A DNA stretch of 64,000 nucleotides, taken from contig CM067507.1 in NCBI GenBank assembly GCA_034509495.1, forward strand, positions 19,567,102 to 19,631,101. Direction: 5' to 3'. The DNA comes from Acestrorhynchus altus. Lineage: Eukaryota; Chordata; Actinopteri; Characiformes; Acestrorhynchidae. Positions within the stretch are counted from its first letter, which is position 1. The number at the start of each line of letters is the position of its first letter. Below, in pieces: positions 12,063 to 25,320 of the stretch. A model generated the notes under the pieces. That model ran no database searches and was not told the DNA's origin. It was given only the letters and a program-made list of their open reading frames with translations. The position numbers were made by a program, and so were the translations under genes.

Positions 12063-12679
12063 AATAAATTATAAATAATATTTTTTGTATATCCAACTCA
12101 TATGAAGAAGTCCAACTCTGGTTTGTAAGCAAATCTAAATGTGGAAGAAATTAGAAGTTAATCTTCTTACTGTGACTTGTTAATCTTCTGGTTAAACAGT
12201 TATCTTGTGTATTATAAACCTCTTTTTGTGCCCTAAACAAGGCAAAGATCTGAGGTAGATCTAATTATGGCCTTAATACTTTAACGTCTCAGATTAAGTC
12301 AAACATTGTGTAGACGTTTTTTTTATGCAAAAATTGGTATAGCACAAATCATATATTCTCATATCATTACAACAACTCTAATTGTAAATGTAGTTTAGGA
12401 TACATAAAGGATAAAGAAAAATGAATGGTTTGCTTGTGTAGGGTTTTTGTTTTGTTTTACATTAATTGAAAAGAAAAGGTTCCTCATGAGTATCACTATG
12501 ATCATCTGCTCATCTAATATTCAAATACAAATTAATTTATGAGGTCAATTATTGTCTGTGATATCGGTGGAGCTACAACTCAATCAATTTCCACCTCATT
12601 GTGAACCACAGCTGAGCTAAATTCTACATATGCACAACTTTAGAAATGCCCTAATCCTTTTGTCAGAATATACTGTACT

Positions 12680-12940
12680 CTATATGTGCAAATGTTCGGG
12701 GACACTTCTAATGAATACATACAGCTATTTAAGTTATTTACATTGCTGATATGTGCAAATGCACACACACAGCTTGTCTTGTCCCAGTAGAGAATAAATG
12801 CTAATCTAATAGGACTCTCTGAGGCAGATATACTTGAATGACCTAATGCCATGTGTGGGGTAGAGAAGTATGAAGCAATAAGCATTTAGCTGTGAGCAGT
12901 GGAACTGTCTTCTCTGGAATGATGGTACTCAGAGCTAGCA
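12680..12940 (+). repeat. Dispersed fish repeat A, copy 2, left part
   Basis: Starts with gcaaatgttcggggacactt and follows copy 1 closely (gctaatctaataggactctc, agcagtggaactg, ctggaatgatggt). Homology stops near 12940 and resumes about 500 bp later. Confidence 0.65.
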
Positions 12941-13439
12941 TGTGCCATAGGCAGTATGGGCAAATGTGCCCTAATTTAAGGAAAAACATTCATTTAACTA
13001 ATATTTTGCATGTTTCGTATAATGATGTCATGATTGACTTTGCTACAAGAAAGGCAACCCTATTCTTATGGGATTAGCTGTGTGTGGTGGGGTAGTGTAA
13101 ATATTACCAGAGTTTATCTGTGATTTTATTTCTGTCTGAAAGTGCCATTCATTTTCTGCCCTTTTTCTCAAGTAGAGTGGCTTGAGCAGGCATTTAGTTT
13201 TGTTGCGCATGGCACAAATACCTCGGTTATCTCATTATTTCATTATTTCATTATTACTATAAGTGAGGGTTTTTTTTTTTTTTTTTGGTTTGTTGATTTT
13301 TTATTTTTTGATGTGATAGCATTGTATAAATCAAGTAGCCCATTTCAGTCATTTATACCAAAATTTCTTTAAATACAATTTTACAGTAAATTTACATTAC
13401 ATAACTTACATACCTTACTACCTCATGTAAAACTAATCC
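12941..13439. other. Insertion splitting repeat A copy 2 (unclassified)
   Basis: About 500 bp with no match to repeat A copy 1, lying between two parts of that repeat. It contains a T-run at 13270-13287 and a short ttatttcattatttcatta repeat. It is either a later insertion or sequence lost from copy 1. No terminal repeats or target duplication seen. Confidence 0.4.
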
Positions 13440-13640
13440 TGTCCAAATAAGACTTGAGTTGGGAAGCTGGGGCTGAGGTGCAGTGGAGATCATCCATCAT
13501 CCAATCCGCACAGCGGTTCTCTAAATTCTAGTCTTTCTGAACAGTAGACATAGCTACTCCAACAAAAGCAGGATGAACTAATTTCAATATCCTTGATTTC
13601 AGAAGAAACCAAGTTAGTTATTCATTTTGTGAAAAGTGTT
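13440..13640 (+). repeat. Dispersed fish repeat A, copy 2, right part
   Basis: Shares gagttgggaagctgggg, gatcatccatcatcc, caacaaaagcaggatgaact and gaagaaacca with 3660-3850. Confidence 0.6.
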
Positions 13641-14619
13641 TAATATCAAAACATTTGGCAATTCATTGAAATTCTAAAAAGTGGTCAATTTCCAAATGCA
13701 GATGCTGAAATTCTTCTTTCTGTAAACCAAAAGCTGTCACAACTTAATGACAAACTTATTTGTCTATGTTTTTCTTCTCGTGATTGAAACAATTTCACCT
13801 GTCACAATTCTGTCTAGTGTAATTTTGTTAGAATCCAGTTGTTCAAGCTCTTGCTTGTTCATTTTAAACATGTTCTCGAGACACAAAGCAAAATATACGG
13901 TATATACAGTATACATATATGGTATATGTTTCATATAGCAAATATTAAATATACTGCAAAAACATAAAACAAAGTATTAAATATAGTGAGCATATTCTTG
14001 ACTTTGTAAACAATATTGAAGGTTTCAAAAAATTGGTATCTTGGCCAGTGTATCTGAACATCAAGTCAATGATACAAAGTATGTCCAGTTTATTTGCTCT
14101 AATTAAATTCATCAACAAATGTCCAGTTTTTCATGGGCAGAGAAAATGTGACACTGTGCAGGACAGTGGGTTCCCAGGCATAGAGCTAAGAACAATTTAT
14201 CTAGGCTGTCTACACAGCAAAATTTATCTTCACCCCCTGGAGGGCCCTGTCGAGGTTATTTCCTCAACAGGCAGAAACTATTTGGATCAGATGTTGATGG
14301 ATGGTAATTTGTACATTGTGATGTGCATTCACTGTTAGGCAGAAAACAATGGAATCACTTTAAAGAAATTCCAAAGGGACTAAAGTGGGCCAGTAGACTA
14401 ATGAAGTTAATATTAGAATTATTTGGTACTTTATTACTTTTTATGATTTTAGGCCGGTCTCTTTACATTAGTGTTCACATGCTTTCAACATGACTAATCT
14501 TTGAATTGACAGATTATCTGGAAACAACATTACGTGCAATAATAAGTTATATTTCACTAGGTTCCTTACAATGTCAAAGTTTAAACTGGGTTAGTTGAAT
14601 AATCAGAGCTGGGTACATG
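13641..14619. other. Intergenic, no gene seen
   Basis: AT-rich. A small alternating tract (tatacggtatatacagtata and neighbours) lies at about 13897-13930. No classified feature. Confidence 0.5.
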
Positions 14620-15012
14620 GAAGTCAATCAATAAATCAGAGTTTATTTGTATAGCACTTTTTACAACAAAGGAGTTGTCACAAATTACAGAAATCCTGGT
14701 CCAAGCCTCAGTTGAGCAAGCCAGCGGGTAACAGTGGCAAGAAGAAACTCCCTAGGGAGGAAAAAACCTTGAGAGGAACCAAGGCTCAAAAGGGGAACCC
14801 ATTCTCCTCTTTTTGACACTGGCTAGCACAGACATAAGGCATAAGAAGTTGTAGAACAATAGAGAAGTTTAGCTAATAGTGGGAGCATGTTGTGTAAATG
14901 GCTGATGAGTTATGTGAGAATGGAAATATGAGTAGGATACAAGCTCAGTGTTAATATAGAAGTCCATGAATGTTAAATATTCGTAAGGCAGTTGAGTCTC
15001 AAATGTGGGATG
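14620..15012 (-). mobile_element. Fish retroposon B, inverted copy
   Basis: The reverse complement of 11382-11740. On the + strand it starts caatcaataaatcagagttt (the tail side), then ttgtatagcactttttac, gagaggaaccaaggctcaaa and agctcagtgttaatatagaa. The two copies face each other about 3 kb apart. Confidence 0.65.
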
Positions 15013-17963
15013 AGTGGGCATATTATGAACCTCCAACTTCTTTCAAAAACAAAACCCACCTCAATAAAACAATTGTAGGGAAGCCAATGGAGCTAACAAG
15101 ATGCTACCAGAACCAAATGCAAACTGTTCTGTTAGCTAACCACATATTAGGAATTCATTACAAAAATATGTTTTTTAATTGTTCTTGTTACAATCAACCA
15201 GTCACAAACATTTTATACATCAAAGAGTTCCATGAGTTGAAAAGTAACAAGTGTTGCTTTGTGCGTACTTTAAATACAAAACTTTATCAGATTATTGTTG
15301 TGATTTAAAGCACATTTTATTTTACTGTACCAAGAAGAATTTTGTCTCTGAACTGCCAGTGATATTTTGTGTACACAATGATCGGTTTATGTCGAATGTA
15401 CTATTTGGCAAAGAAAGCATAACTAATGAGGGGCACTTAAAGTACCCTAGCAACCTGGCCTATGTGGGGAAATACTGTGAGAGGATTCCAACCCATTCAC
15501 TTTCTCCATTCACTCAGGAGCCCTGGTATGGCTGTAAAACTTAAAGAGTGCTTTCTGGCCAAACATCAAAGAATGTTGCCTGTTTTCTTAGTATTCCCCA
15601 GGTACTATATATCAGTGATAGTCTGGAATGCACTAATAAAGGAGAGTTGCTTTGTGCCTTTTTATTGAAAGACCACACTGATGTCATACAGGGAGCTGAG
15701 ACAAGGGAATAAGATGAAGTATTCCATAAAAACATCATTCAGAATTACCAAAATATTTAAACCAGTCTTAAAACCTTTTTGCCTACTCCAGAAGGTCTGT
15801 GATTTTCTTTTACTGAACTCAAACTGAAATACCTATATTCAATATAAAAACCATAAAACTGCACACAGGTGGCAAAACAATGATTTAAGAGTGAAGATTT
15901 AAAATATCAGTGCTCATATCTCTGATATTAAGCTGCAGCCAACTTAGATCAGTGCATTAGATCTAATGGTTTTTACCAATAGCAAACAAAATGGGAATGT
16001 TTTCCAGTGGCTGGTTTTGTCCCATGTAGGGCACCCCTCATGCGTTTGTAGGATTTCATGAGAAATAACACTTATGAACTACCACAAAGCACACTGTGAC
16101 CATTTTGTGCATTTTTTTTTTTTTACAAAAGACTATCAGCACAAGGTCATTTTTCACACTGCAATGTGCTACCATGTTCTAGAAGGGAAATGAGAGATAA
16201 ACCATGTAAAATACAAACATTTTATTGCCATTCTTCAAATAAACCCTTTCAGAGACTGTTGTAATGCCTGGAGTTACAAATAATATTAAAACATAAAAAG
16301 ATGCATGTTCCTGCTGTTTTACAGAAGAATGCAAATTGAAGTAAAACTTTATAATAAAAAAAAATAATATTATGAACTAAAGGAAAAGTAAAGGCCTTTT
16401 TTGGACTCGAATTACAGTCTTCAGACAGATATTAGTAATCAGTCTGAAGAATTAGTATCTGTCTGATATGACAATAAATCTCTAGAGCAGCTTTAATGCA
16501 CCTTAGCATACAGTATACCACAGTTAGTTCCACCCTTGTAATGTGGTTATCTGCCAAGGCGTTCAGAACAAATCTGTGTAAATATTAGGCTGCCTTATTT
16601 GTCTACAACCTAGCAACCAACACCGACACCACTCATTAAAAGAGTAATAACAAAAATGACCAAAACAAAATGACTAAAACCAATAACATGTTCGTAACAC
16701 GTGCTAACAGAAAGCAATGTGAGAGACAATGACAAAGTAGAGCCACAGTAGAGCGCCAGTTTTACTGGCATCTGTTTCTCTTTTAATGTGTCACGTCACG
16801 CTGTTTTTCTGCTTTAAGGAAAACACTACAGAAAAAGCAACCACATTTTATCAAAACATGATTAAGCTACCCAAAAATAGATCAGGACAAACTAATCCAT
16901 ATGATAGAGAACACAGCTTCATGGCTTTCCTTAAATTATTATTTTTTGACTGTAAGTAAACTGTAAGCTTGTAAACCGTAATCTTGTAAACACCTCAAAA
17001 ATTGTTATTAGAAAAATACATTCTAATAACACAATGCCAATTTGTCAGGGTGTCGAATTCCTGCTCATTTATTTTTGCCTAATAAGCCTGTGAAACTGCA
17101 CTGGAAAAATTGACCATCTTTCTTCCAAAAATTTCCTCACGTGGTGTTTTCATGATGGTCATATTTAACAAATCAGTCCTTCCATATGATATACATAACT
17201 TTCAAACTCATCAAACCATTCAGTGACCCCTATGGAAGCATTGTCATTATGAGAGAGACCACTCCCAAATGTTTCCTGTAATTTAAATGACATATTACAT
17301 TATCATCACATATACTGAACATGTGCCTTTGATAACTATTTCCAATCTTTGTTACTTCCCATAGATCTAAATGGAGATATCAGTTGAGCCATCTTTGTGG
17401 CTGAAGTTCCTACCATTCATGCCCCAGCAGTGAACCTTCTTTCAAAGACAATTTTTCCCTTTTTTCCCTGTGGGTTGCTCAGCATTTTTTGCAGCCCACA
17501 GAGCATTGCTAAACTGTATCATGCCATCATACCTTTATAGAAGCATCTGCACTCTTTTCATTTTTTATTTACTTTTTTTATCATTTACATTTTTTATTAA
17601 CTTTTAATAGAGGTAAATGTAAACATTGCATTCCGATCAGTTTTGAGCCCTTACTACTGTTCCATAGTTAATTACATTCAGGACCATTGTAAAGAACAAT
17701 TGGTTCAAATCCCATAAAAATGTGAAAAATGGCAAAAATGGAGATGTAAGGTTTTTTTTATAGCAGCATTATACTGAGGTGAAATTAAACTAATATTCAG
17801 TTTTTGTGGGGGGTTTTTTTTGACTGCTTTTCGTACAAGATTAGTAGTTAGTTCAAGCTTATGGGATAGTGCTTACTGAACTTCCCAAAGTAAGTAACAA
17901 ATGAACTCTGTATCTACATTGTATAAATTAATAATTAAAAAAGTCCTATAGATGTATTGTCTT

Positions 17964-17964
<1 letters not shown>
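15013..17964. other. Intergenic; possible regulatory island, no gene
   Basis: About 15420-15730 is less AT-rich and more complex and includes ccctagcaacctgg, an RFX X-box-like half-site; a second cctagcaacc lies at about 16610. A small hairpin (cttcagac...gtctgaag) sits at 16418-16450. No exon with supportable coding signal. Confidence 0.4.

Positions 17965-18033
<69 letters not shown>
17965..18033. repeat. (TA)n plus poly-T tract
   Basis: About 18 TA units followed directly by about 31 T. An open frame ending in YIYIYIYI on the - strand is an artefact of this tract. Confidence 0.95.
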
Positions 18034-18034
<1 letters not shown>

Positions 18035-18435
18035 AAGCTCTTATTTTAGGGTAAAAAATATCTTCTTGTCTACTGGAACATACATGTAAAATCAAATTGT
18101 GAATTTCACCAGTACTGTTAAAGTGCAAGTCCAATAACCACTGGAATTTGTTTATTAAATAATAGTTTGTCAAAAGTATGTATTTGACTTAAATAAAATT
18201 TCTGTGGCTTGTATGCACATTAAGTAATTGTTAAGGTTGAATGGACAAACAACTTTTTACAGTCCGGAACAATATGTTCCTTGATCAAGACACCTAATCT
18301 ATTTGGAAAAAAACTGGTTATGGAGTCTTGGAGTCTATGGAGCTAGATCAGGGGTTTGGAGAAATTTCACATTAACATTTTTACCCAACATTATATAATT
18401 TTTCTTTGTTCAGTTGCTAGAAAAAAAGGGCCAAT
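18034..18435. other. Intergenic, no gene seen
   Basis: AT-rich; nothing recognised. Confidence 0.5.
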
Positions 18436-18545
18436 GCACACTATATGTCCAACTGTTTGTGGACATAAAAAACACATTTAGCCATTTTAAATTGCATCCA
18501 TTGTTGACATATGTCCAAATGCATGACAGCTGTTTATGTTTGTGT
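18436..18545 (+). repeat. Dispersed fish repeat A, copy 3 (5' fragment)
   Basis: Contains actatatgtccaactgtttg, then tggaca, then gcatccattgttgacata and caaatgca, matching the first ~120 bp of repeat A copies 1 and 2. Truncated to the right. Confidence 0.6.
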
Positions 18546-21500
18546 AATAATAAAAATTTGGGGGAAAAAAGTCTGAATACCTTAATGAGGTATTCCAATT
18601 TTATTTTTAATATCACCTCAATGTCTAAGATTACTTTTATTTTGTATGATATTTTTATTTTATAATGTTTTTTATTTACAAAATTAATTTATCACCATAA
18701 TCTTTGAATCTCTTAATTCTTAATACAAATTTGCTCGTCAAGTAATCATACTGAACAGATCTGTCTGAACACAGGTTTCAATATAAGGGACAAGAATACA
18801 ATATGACTTTTTGTACAAATGTGTTAACATGGACATTTTCACACATTTGCTGAAATTTAGTCCAATAGAATTGCAGAACATTCAATAAGTTTATAAGTTG
18901 AGTTATATTATGTGTTATATTTTCTCCACATTATCATTATCTTCCCTATCTTCTTTTATTTTTGTCATTAAAGATTCCAAACTAAAATATTATGAACTGC
19001 ATATATTGTTATTAATTTCCATACACATTGATTCTTCAGGGACAAAACTAGAACAATTACATATTACAGTATGTTAAATTCCAACATATGATTTAGACTC
19101 AAAATTGAAAATTCCTAGTGTTTTGCTGGAAAAGAAAAAAATAGATTTTTAGGACGTTAATCAGCCAAAATGTCATGGTTGATGTCAATGTCTAGCCCAT
19201 TTAAAAAGGTCATACTAAAGTCTAGTGATAACACCTAAATAAAACCCCTTGTCCCTGCCATGTGAATAGATGTATGTGGAACACAGGAATGTTATGGGAA
19301 GTATTTTCTTTGAAACCCTTCCCACTGCTTCAAGCTAAGGATTGATCGTGCTGAAACATTGTGCCCAGAATATTTGCAGCTGCCAACATGTGCATGCCAC
19401 ATTGTTACTCATATGACCAGACAAGAACACTAGCTACAGGTTCATGCACCCATTTCCAGGTGTCTAATATCCTTGCCCTGGCAAAGAAGAATATTATGTA
19501 TTACATTTGCTATTTTTTCTCTTTGTAAGATAAGTCAATCTGTGAGAAAACATAATCAGAATGTAATAAGTGAGTAAGAAAGATAAATAAAAATAGATTC
19601 GATTAATATATAATAATTATATATAATTTAATTAAATTAAATAATTAATATTAGATGAATTAAAATTAACATTAATTAATGTTAAATGTGAACTAACACA
19701 ACTTAATTCTTAGCTAATATGTTAACCTCTGCTAAATGTGCTAATTGATTTGTTTTTCCTTTTTCTCCAGAAGATATTCTCTAAATCCTATGACATCTTG
19801 TAATTGAATATGATTTTGCCTTCTTGGGTCATACAACAGCAACTTGTTTCATCAACAGCAAAAACTCAGTGAGCTTTGTATGGCATGCAGTTGGCATTTC
19901 ATTCCATGACATAGTCAGTGGTGTCCTTATTTGGAGCATTATTTAATTTGTAAGTTGTTAATTCCTAGATCTCAGAATTACCCACCATATTAGGCATAAT
20001 TAGAAATTAGCATAAATAGAAAGAAAGTTATTTATTGGTTTCAGTTCTGCTGTCATAATTTCAGACAATAAACAACTGTACTCTAAAAAAAGCACAGAAA
20101 AATCACCTGAACATCTAAAGTTTGCTTGACCAGAATATTCTTCAGAAGCATTGCCAAAGAGGACTCTGTGTGTATTGTAGACAGGCACAAAATGTATATC
20201 AAGGGTCAAAAAAATTGAATTTTCATGTCTCTGAATCATTAAATCATAAAAATATGTGGTCTATGTTTACACCTGGCACTAGATGTATCTGCAGATATGT
20301 TCAAATCAGTTGTAATAATGTCCTGGCAACTTTCAGTGTTTCTCACAAAAGCGTATGAGATTCTTCTTTCACACTCATCACACCAGTAAATATTACTCAT
20401 CTCTGTGTCCTCTCAGCTTTTCCGTTCCTTGAACCTAAAAGATAAAATCTTTTTTCTTTTTTTTAAACCCAGTTGCAGTTCCTTGGCCACCATGAGTAGT
20501 GTTCTAATGAAGTTTTCTGAATAAATGATCTACAGGCATGACAAGATACATGACAACATAGCAGTGATATAATGCATTTCATACATTCACTAACAATACA
20601 CAAAAGGCAAAGTGGTTGCTAGTCAAAGTCAATTATATCACCTGGAAACTCAGAGTGTAAATGCCTTATATGATTTTTACTTGTCAGCAACACTGCAGCT
20701 GGTGTTTCTTAACAATATTAAGTATTAAATAAGTATATAAAATTATAAGTATATTTTAAGTATATTAAATTATTGCCAGTTAACATACTTCATGTTATAG
20801 TCTTTGGCAACCCAAATAACATATTCACAATTTTTTTTACTCTCTAGCTTGTTGTTATTGTTGTTGTTTCTATTGATTTCTCAAAAGGTTTTATGGTTAA
20901 AATTAATAACAATAATAAGATAACTTGCATGGTAGAATGTTTATCTTGTTTCAAATTTAAAATTTCCAAGTTGATTAATAAGTGTTTTGTTAACCTTTAC
21001 ACCTCTACACACTCTACCAGATAAGAACCAAAAGTGGTTTTTCTATGGCATTGCCCAAAGAACTTTCAGTAGCACATTTATTTTGAATCATATTGGGGGG
21101 GTTTCAGTCTATTCAGACCATTATAAGCTTATTTTTCTTTTAGTCTGCAGCATTGTGTCAGACCCTGAAGCATTCAGTGCATTATTTACAGACTATTTGA
21201 AACATCTGTGAGTGATATATCATTAGAAGGAATATCAAAGAGTCCAATATCAGTTTATTTTTTATTAGTTCAAACAAGTTCAAATACTATTCAAGTACAA
21301 ATATTTATCAATCTTGTCAAACATGTAGCAGCTTGGCAGTTTAATTTGTATTAAAATGTGTACACTTGCATGGGAGATGTCTCCTGCCTTATTTAATAAG
21401 CCAAATGAAAAAATATGAAAAAAATATAACAAGCAGTTTATATACAGAAAATATCACGTCACTCATTCATAACCCAATAAATAAGTATCCCCAGCAGTTT

Positions 21501-21799
21501 TAGTTATTATGCTAAAGTAAATCCAACCAATCAGTCATTATATTGCAGACATACAGATACTGGTCGTCTCTTAAAGCAGGTGTAAAATAGGAATTGAATT
21601 TCTAAAGATCATGCACAATGCACTGATTTCAGTAAAGCCTGTTCTGCCTTTCATATCACTTCTAAGTGAATTCAGAAAAAACTTATTGCCCTGGCAAACA
21701 GTCCATCTTAATGATTTAATTGGTCTGAAAATGTTCCGAACCTCAGCTTGGAGAGAGTAACATCTGAGCTCAGATGTTTTTGTAGCTGAGCACTTTCTT
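18546..21799. other. Intergenic, no gene seen
   Basis: Very AT-rich, with attaatatataataattata-type sequence at 19600-19700 and ttaagtatattaa-type sequence at 20700-20780. No gene or classifiable element. Confidence 0.5.
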
Positions 21800-22690
21800 G
21801 TAGTGAGAGACACTCAGTTACCTGGAAGGCTAACAAGAGGAGCAATTTATGTCTTAGGCAAAACCTCCACTGGTATGAAGGCTTTGGATTTAGATACGGT
21901 CTGTGCCCTTGCTTCACCAAGAATACTCACCTCAGGGAGGCAAAGGCAATCTAAGGTGAAGGTGGAGGCCCTGAATAGTGATGCCATAAAGCAGCAGAAA
22001 TGTCTGGCTTTTGTGCAAGGGGATGATCTATATTTGTTAGTGGAATATAAAACAATAGTTCTGGGAGGGGTGTGCCAACTTGATGAAGGCCTAGACAACA
22101 ATCAGGTATCAGAAAGAGTCCATTGATCATAAACAGAGACGCACAAAGGAGTGCTGAAAAATCAAGTTGGACGCAAAAAGAAATTCATTCTTTTAGCATC
22201 TGCAGTATTAATAATCCAAATTCCTCTGCTTATCCAGAAGGAGAAGTACAAGGCACTTATCCAGAGTAATGTTTTATGAGCTTATTGATCTGGTTTCATG
22301 TTCACCTTTGACTCCTTCAGATACTAATGCAAAGTTTACTGCACAATATTAAGCATTTTAGCCGAAGTTACCATTATCATAAAGGTACATCAAGTAGTCA
22401 GCTGCAGAAATGGGTTAAGCACATGAGGTTCACCTTTAACCAGAAAAGGGGAGCAAAGGGGGTGTTATTGTTTCCAAGTACAATATCAACAGAGATCCAG
22501 GCCGATTGGACTCCCACTCATGCGTAGCCCTGTATGAAATCCTCACCACACTTGAGACGTCTGAGGGCTTCTTTTCAGGGGATTGGACAGGGAATCTTAA
22601 CACTTGTCAGGTGTTTCGGAAGACAGCTCTGGCCGGATAAATATTTATAGAGCATGGCTAATGCGGCATGAAAATCTGAATGCCAGAAAA
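21800..22690. promoter_or_regulatory. Candidate regulatory / conserved non-coding island
   Basis: About 900 bp that are less AT-rich and more complex than the flanks. Sites noticed are cacctttgac (TCF-like), attgtttcc (SOX-like), atgcaaag and cataaataatttata-like AT sites near 22640. A 107-codon open frame (21803-22126) overlaps an 84-codon frame on the other strand and has no recognised domain or splice context, so I do not call it a gene. Conservation cannot be tested here. Confidence 0.3.
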
Positions 22691-25242
22691 CAGAGAAAGA
22701 GAGGGATAAATGTGTGCATGTCTTTTAAATAGTGGACCACATTTAGCTCAAGAAACTAAAGCATGCATGATATGGCAGAAAATAATACACTGGAAAAGAG
22801 CTCACATTGTTTAGCCATTAGGAAATGTAGAAAACTGTTGTTGTATTGTCATCTTCAATGAGAACCAATGAGCACCAATGATGCTTGTCAAGGATCAGAG
22901 CTCTGCCAATATTAATGTACATATCCAATATTAATAGGTAATGTGAAATATGTGGGTAATGAAAACAGCTAGAATGGGACTTCAAACATGACAAATTCTA
23001 ATGCTTGTATTAATTCTCTTTGCACAGTATCACCACAGATGCATGGTTGTCACCTGCTTGAGGCTCCAGAGAAGTTTGTGCCAAAGGGCCTCCCAAGATC
23101 ATGATTCATCCCATTTAGTACATCCATAATCCTAGTCTTCACATGAATATATTGATATGTGACAAGACATAACTGGTCACTATGTAATTGTTTATCTTCT
23201 GACAAATCTTTATTGCTTCATTCATGTCTCAAATGTTATTTTAGTAAGTACTTGCACTGCTTTTAGTTGTACCTCCATAATGTTCTATTTAATTTTCCAC
23301 TTTGCATATCATGTTTCAACCACATGAGACTTAAGGAACCAAAGAAACAAAGTTTAGGGCAATATTTCCTAAGTGTGTTTAGTTTGGAATGGCTTGTGCA
23401 GCAATCATTCAATTACACTTGTTTCCAAATGTCTTGAAGTGCACTTATTAAAACAATAAAATCTCCCTTCTCAAGCCCTCAAACTAACATAAAAATGGCT
23501 TAGCTTTTGACATTTTATGAACAGTTTGACATTTGAGTAAGACATGACATATTGATAATTTTTATGACAAGATTTAATATATATAAATATGTTTCTACAC
23601 TAACCTATTTTCCTTTATAGACACTTTAATATATCCCAGATGGTATAGAAAAAAAAGTGTTTTCTGCTAGTCAGGAATGGGTTGATGAGGTTATCGCTTT
23701 ACAGGTTTGTTATCTGTATTTAATCAAAATTTGAGAAAACAGAAGAACAAAATTAGTTCTTAACAGTAGTAGTTTTATAACATTGAATGGAGAACAGCTA
23801 TGGGTTTTTGTGGTATAATAATTCTGATCTTCCTGAAATTAATCCATAGTTTTGGGATTATCCATGTTGTATTAGCTTCCAGAGTTGATCATTGACACCA
23901 AAATGATTATAGAGTTATGAGGTTAAAAACACGTATGTTTTATTACTTTGTAAACATAAATGCCAAGAAGAGAGTTTAAATGCCCTGTATAATGGTTTAT
24001 GCTATTCAGGCTAAATAAACCTACTGGGTAAATGATCCTAATGTTTCCAGTTGTATGCTGTTCCCTTTTTAACTGTGTATCCTCAGGTCCTGCAGACATA
24101 CCAGAAACTTGCCTCATTTTTTACATATTTTTTTCATTTATGTTTAATATAAATCCTTTATATAAATTATTCTCCATGAAAATGTTAATAAAAATAAATT
24201 GGCCACTTTGTGGCAACTTTGTGTGATCTGATTGGTGATTGTTGTATTTTTATCATTGTGTTTCATTGATTTGTTCCAGTGCTGAATTGGATTCATTTGT
24301 TTTATTATTTTTCCACAACTTTTTTTTTACTTTAATTACCTCTCTTGAGTTTATCCTCTTTTTCCTCAGTGTTTACTAATAAAGTTAGAGTAGAGGATAA
24401 TGAAAGAAGGATATTTTTAGTAGATGCAAATTAAATACTAATTAGTAACAAACAGCTTTATTATTTCACTGGAAAACAAGTCCTTTCTTAATCTCCAGCA
24501 TGGTTAAGCAAACTGAACTTTCAGAATACAGCAGAACTCTTCACTCGTTTAAGAGTTGTGGGGTCTAAGACTATATATTCCTGCTTTATAATCCCCATGA
24601 GTAACAATTTCTCCACCATGGGTCAGATGTTTTGGTTGTTCAGGTATCCTAAACAAATTTGAGCATGTGTTAGCATACTGGTAATGAATGAACCTGGGCT
24701 ACCCAGCACCTCTAAATATATCAAGAGCCAAGAGCATAGAGTTGACTGGAGGTCCTTTGGTTTTCCAACCAAGACTTAATCATGATGTTCCTTTCTCCCC
24801 TTCTCATCACTAAACAAGAACACTAAATAAAGTTTAGTGAAGTCAAGTTTAAAATGGTTTTTGAAGAATACAGAATTTAGTTTATACACTATACCAGTAT
24901 AAACAATAACCTGACCAACTTCCAACTCCTGGCCAGGAAAACTCTGAAATAAAACACTTATTTTATTTCTGTGTATGGTTCCAAGTGGATGTGCATATAT
25001 CTTTCATTAATCCATATTCACAAGCTATTAAGTTATCATAATCTGTTCATGTGGAGCCACAGTATTTAAACAATGTTTTGATATGTAGGTTGGTTGATGA
25101 ACAACCAAAAGCAAATGCCAACATGCCACTAAGAAGTCTATGGAAAAACATTGTTCCCAATGGATCATAATTACAACATATTACAAAAAGACACAATTGT
25201 AAATGTGAGGAACATTCACATAGTGTAGAGCAGGTCTGGAGT
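22691..25242. other. Intergenic, no gene seen
   Basis: AT-rich DNA with no recognised repeat family or exon. Confidence 0.5.
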
Positions 25243-25320
25243 GGTTTTTCTTTTTTTTTTCCCCTTCTTTTTTATTTATTTTTTTTTTTTTGGAGGGGGG
25301 GGTGAGGGTAGGGGGTGTCT
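25243..25320. repeat. T-tract followed by G-quadruplex-prone run
   Basis: Pyrimidine runs (T with cccc) at 25248-25291 are followed by G-runs at 25292-25316 (gga, ggggggg, gaggg, ggggg with 1-3-base loops). The G-runs fit a four-run quadruplex pattern on the + strand. Confidence 0.7.

Noticed and set aside
21803..22126. 107-codon + frame as a possible gene
   Set aside because: Overlaps an open frame on the other strand, has no domain and no promoter or splice evidence. Kept only as a finding.
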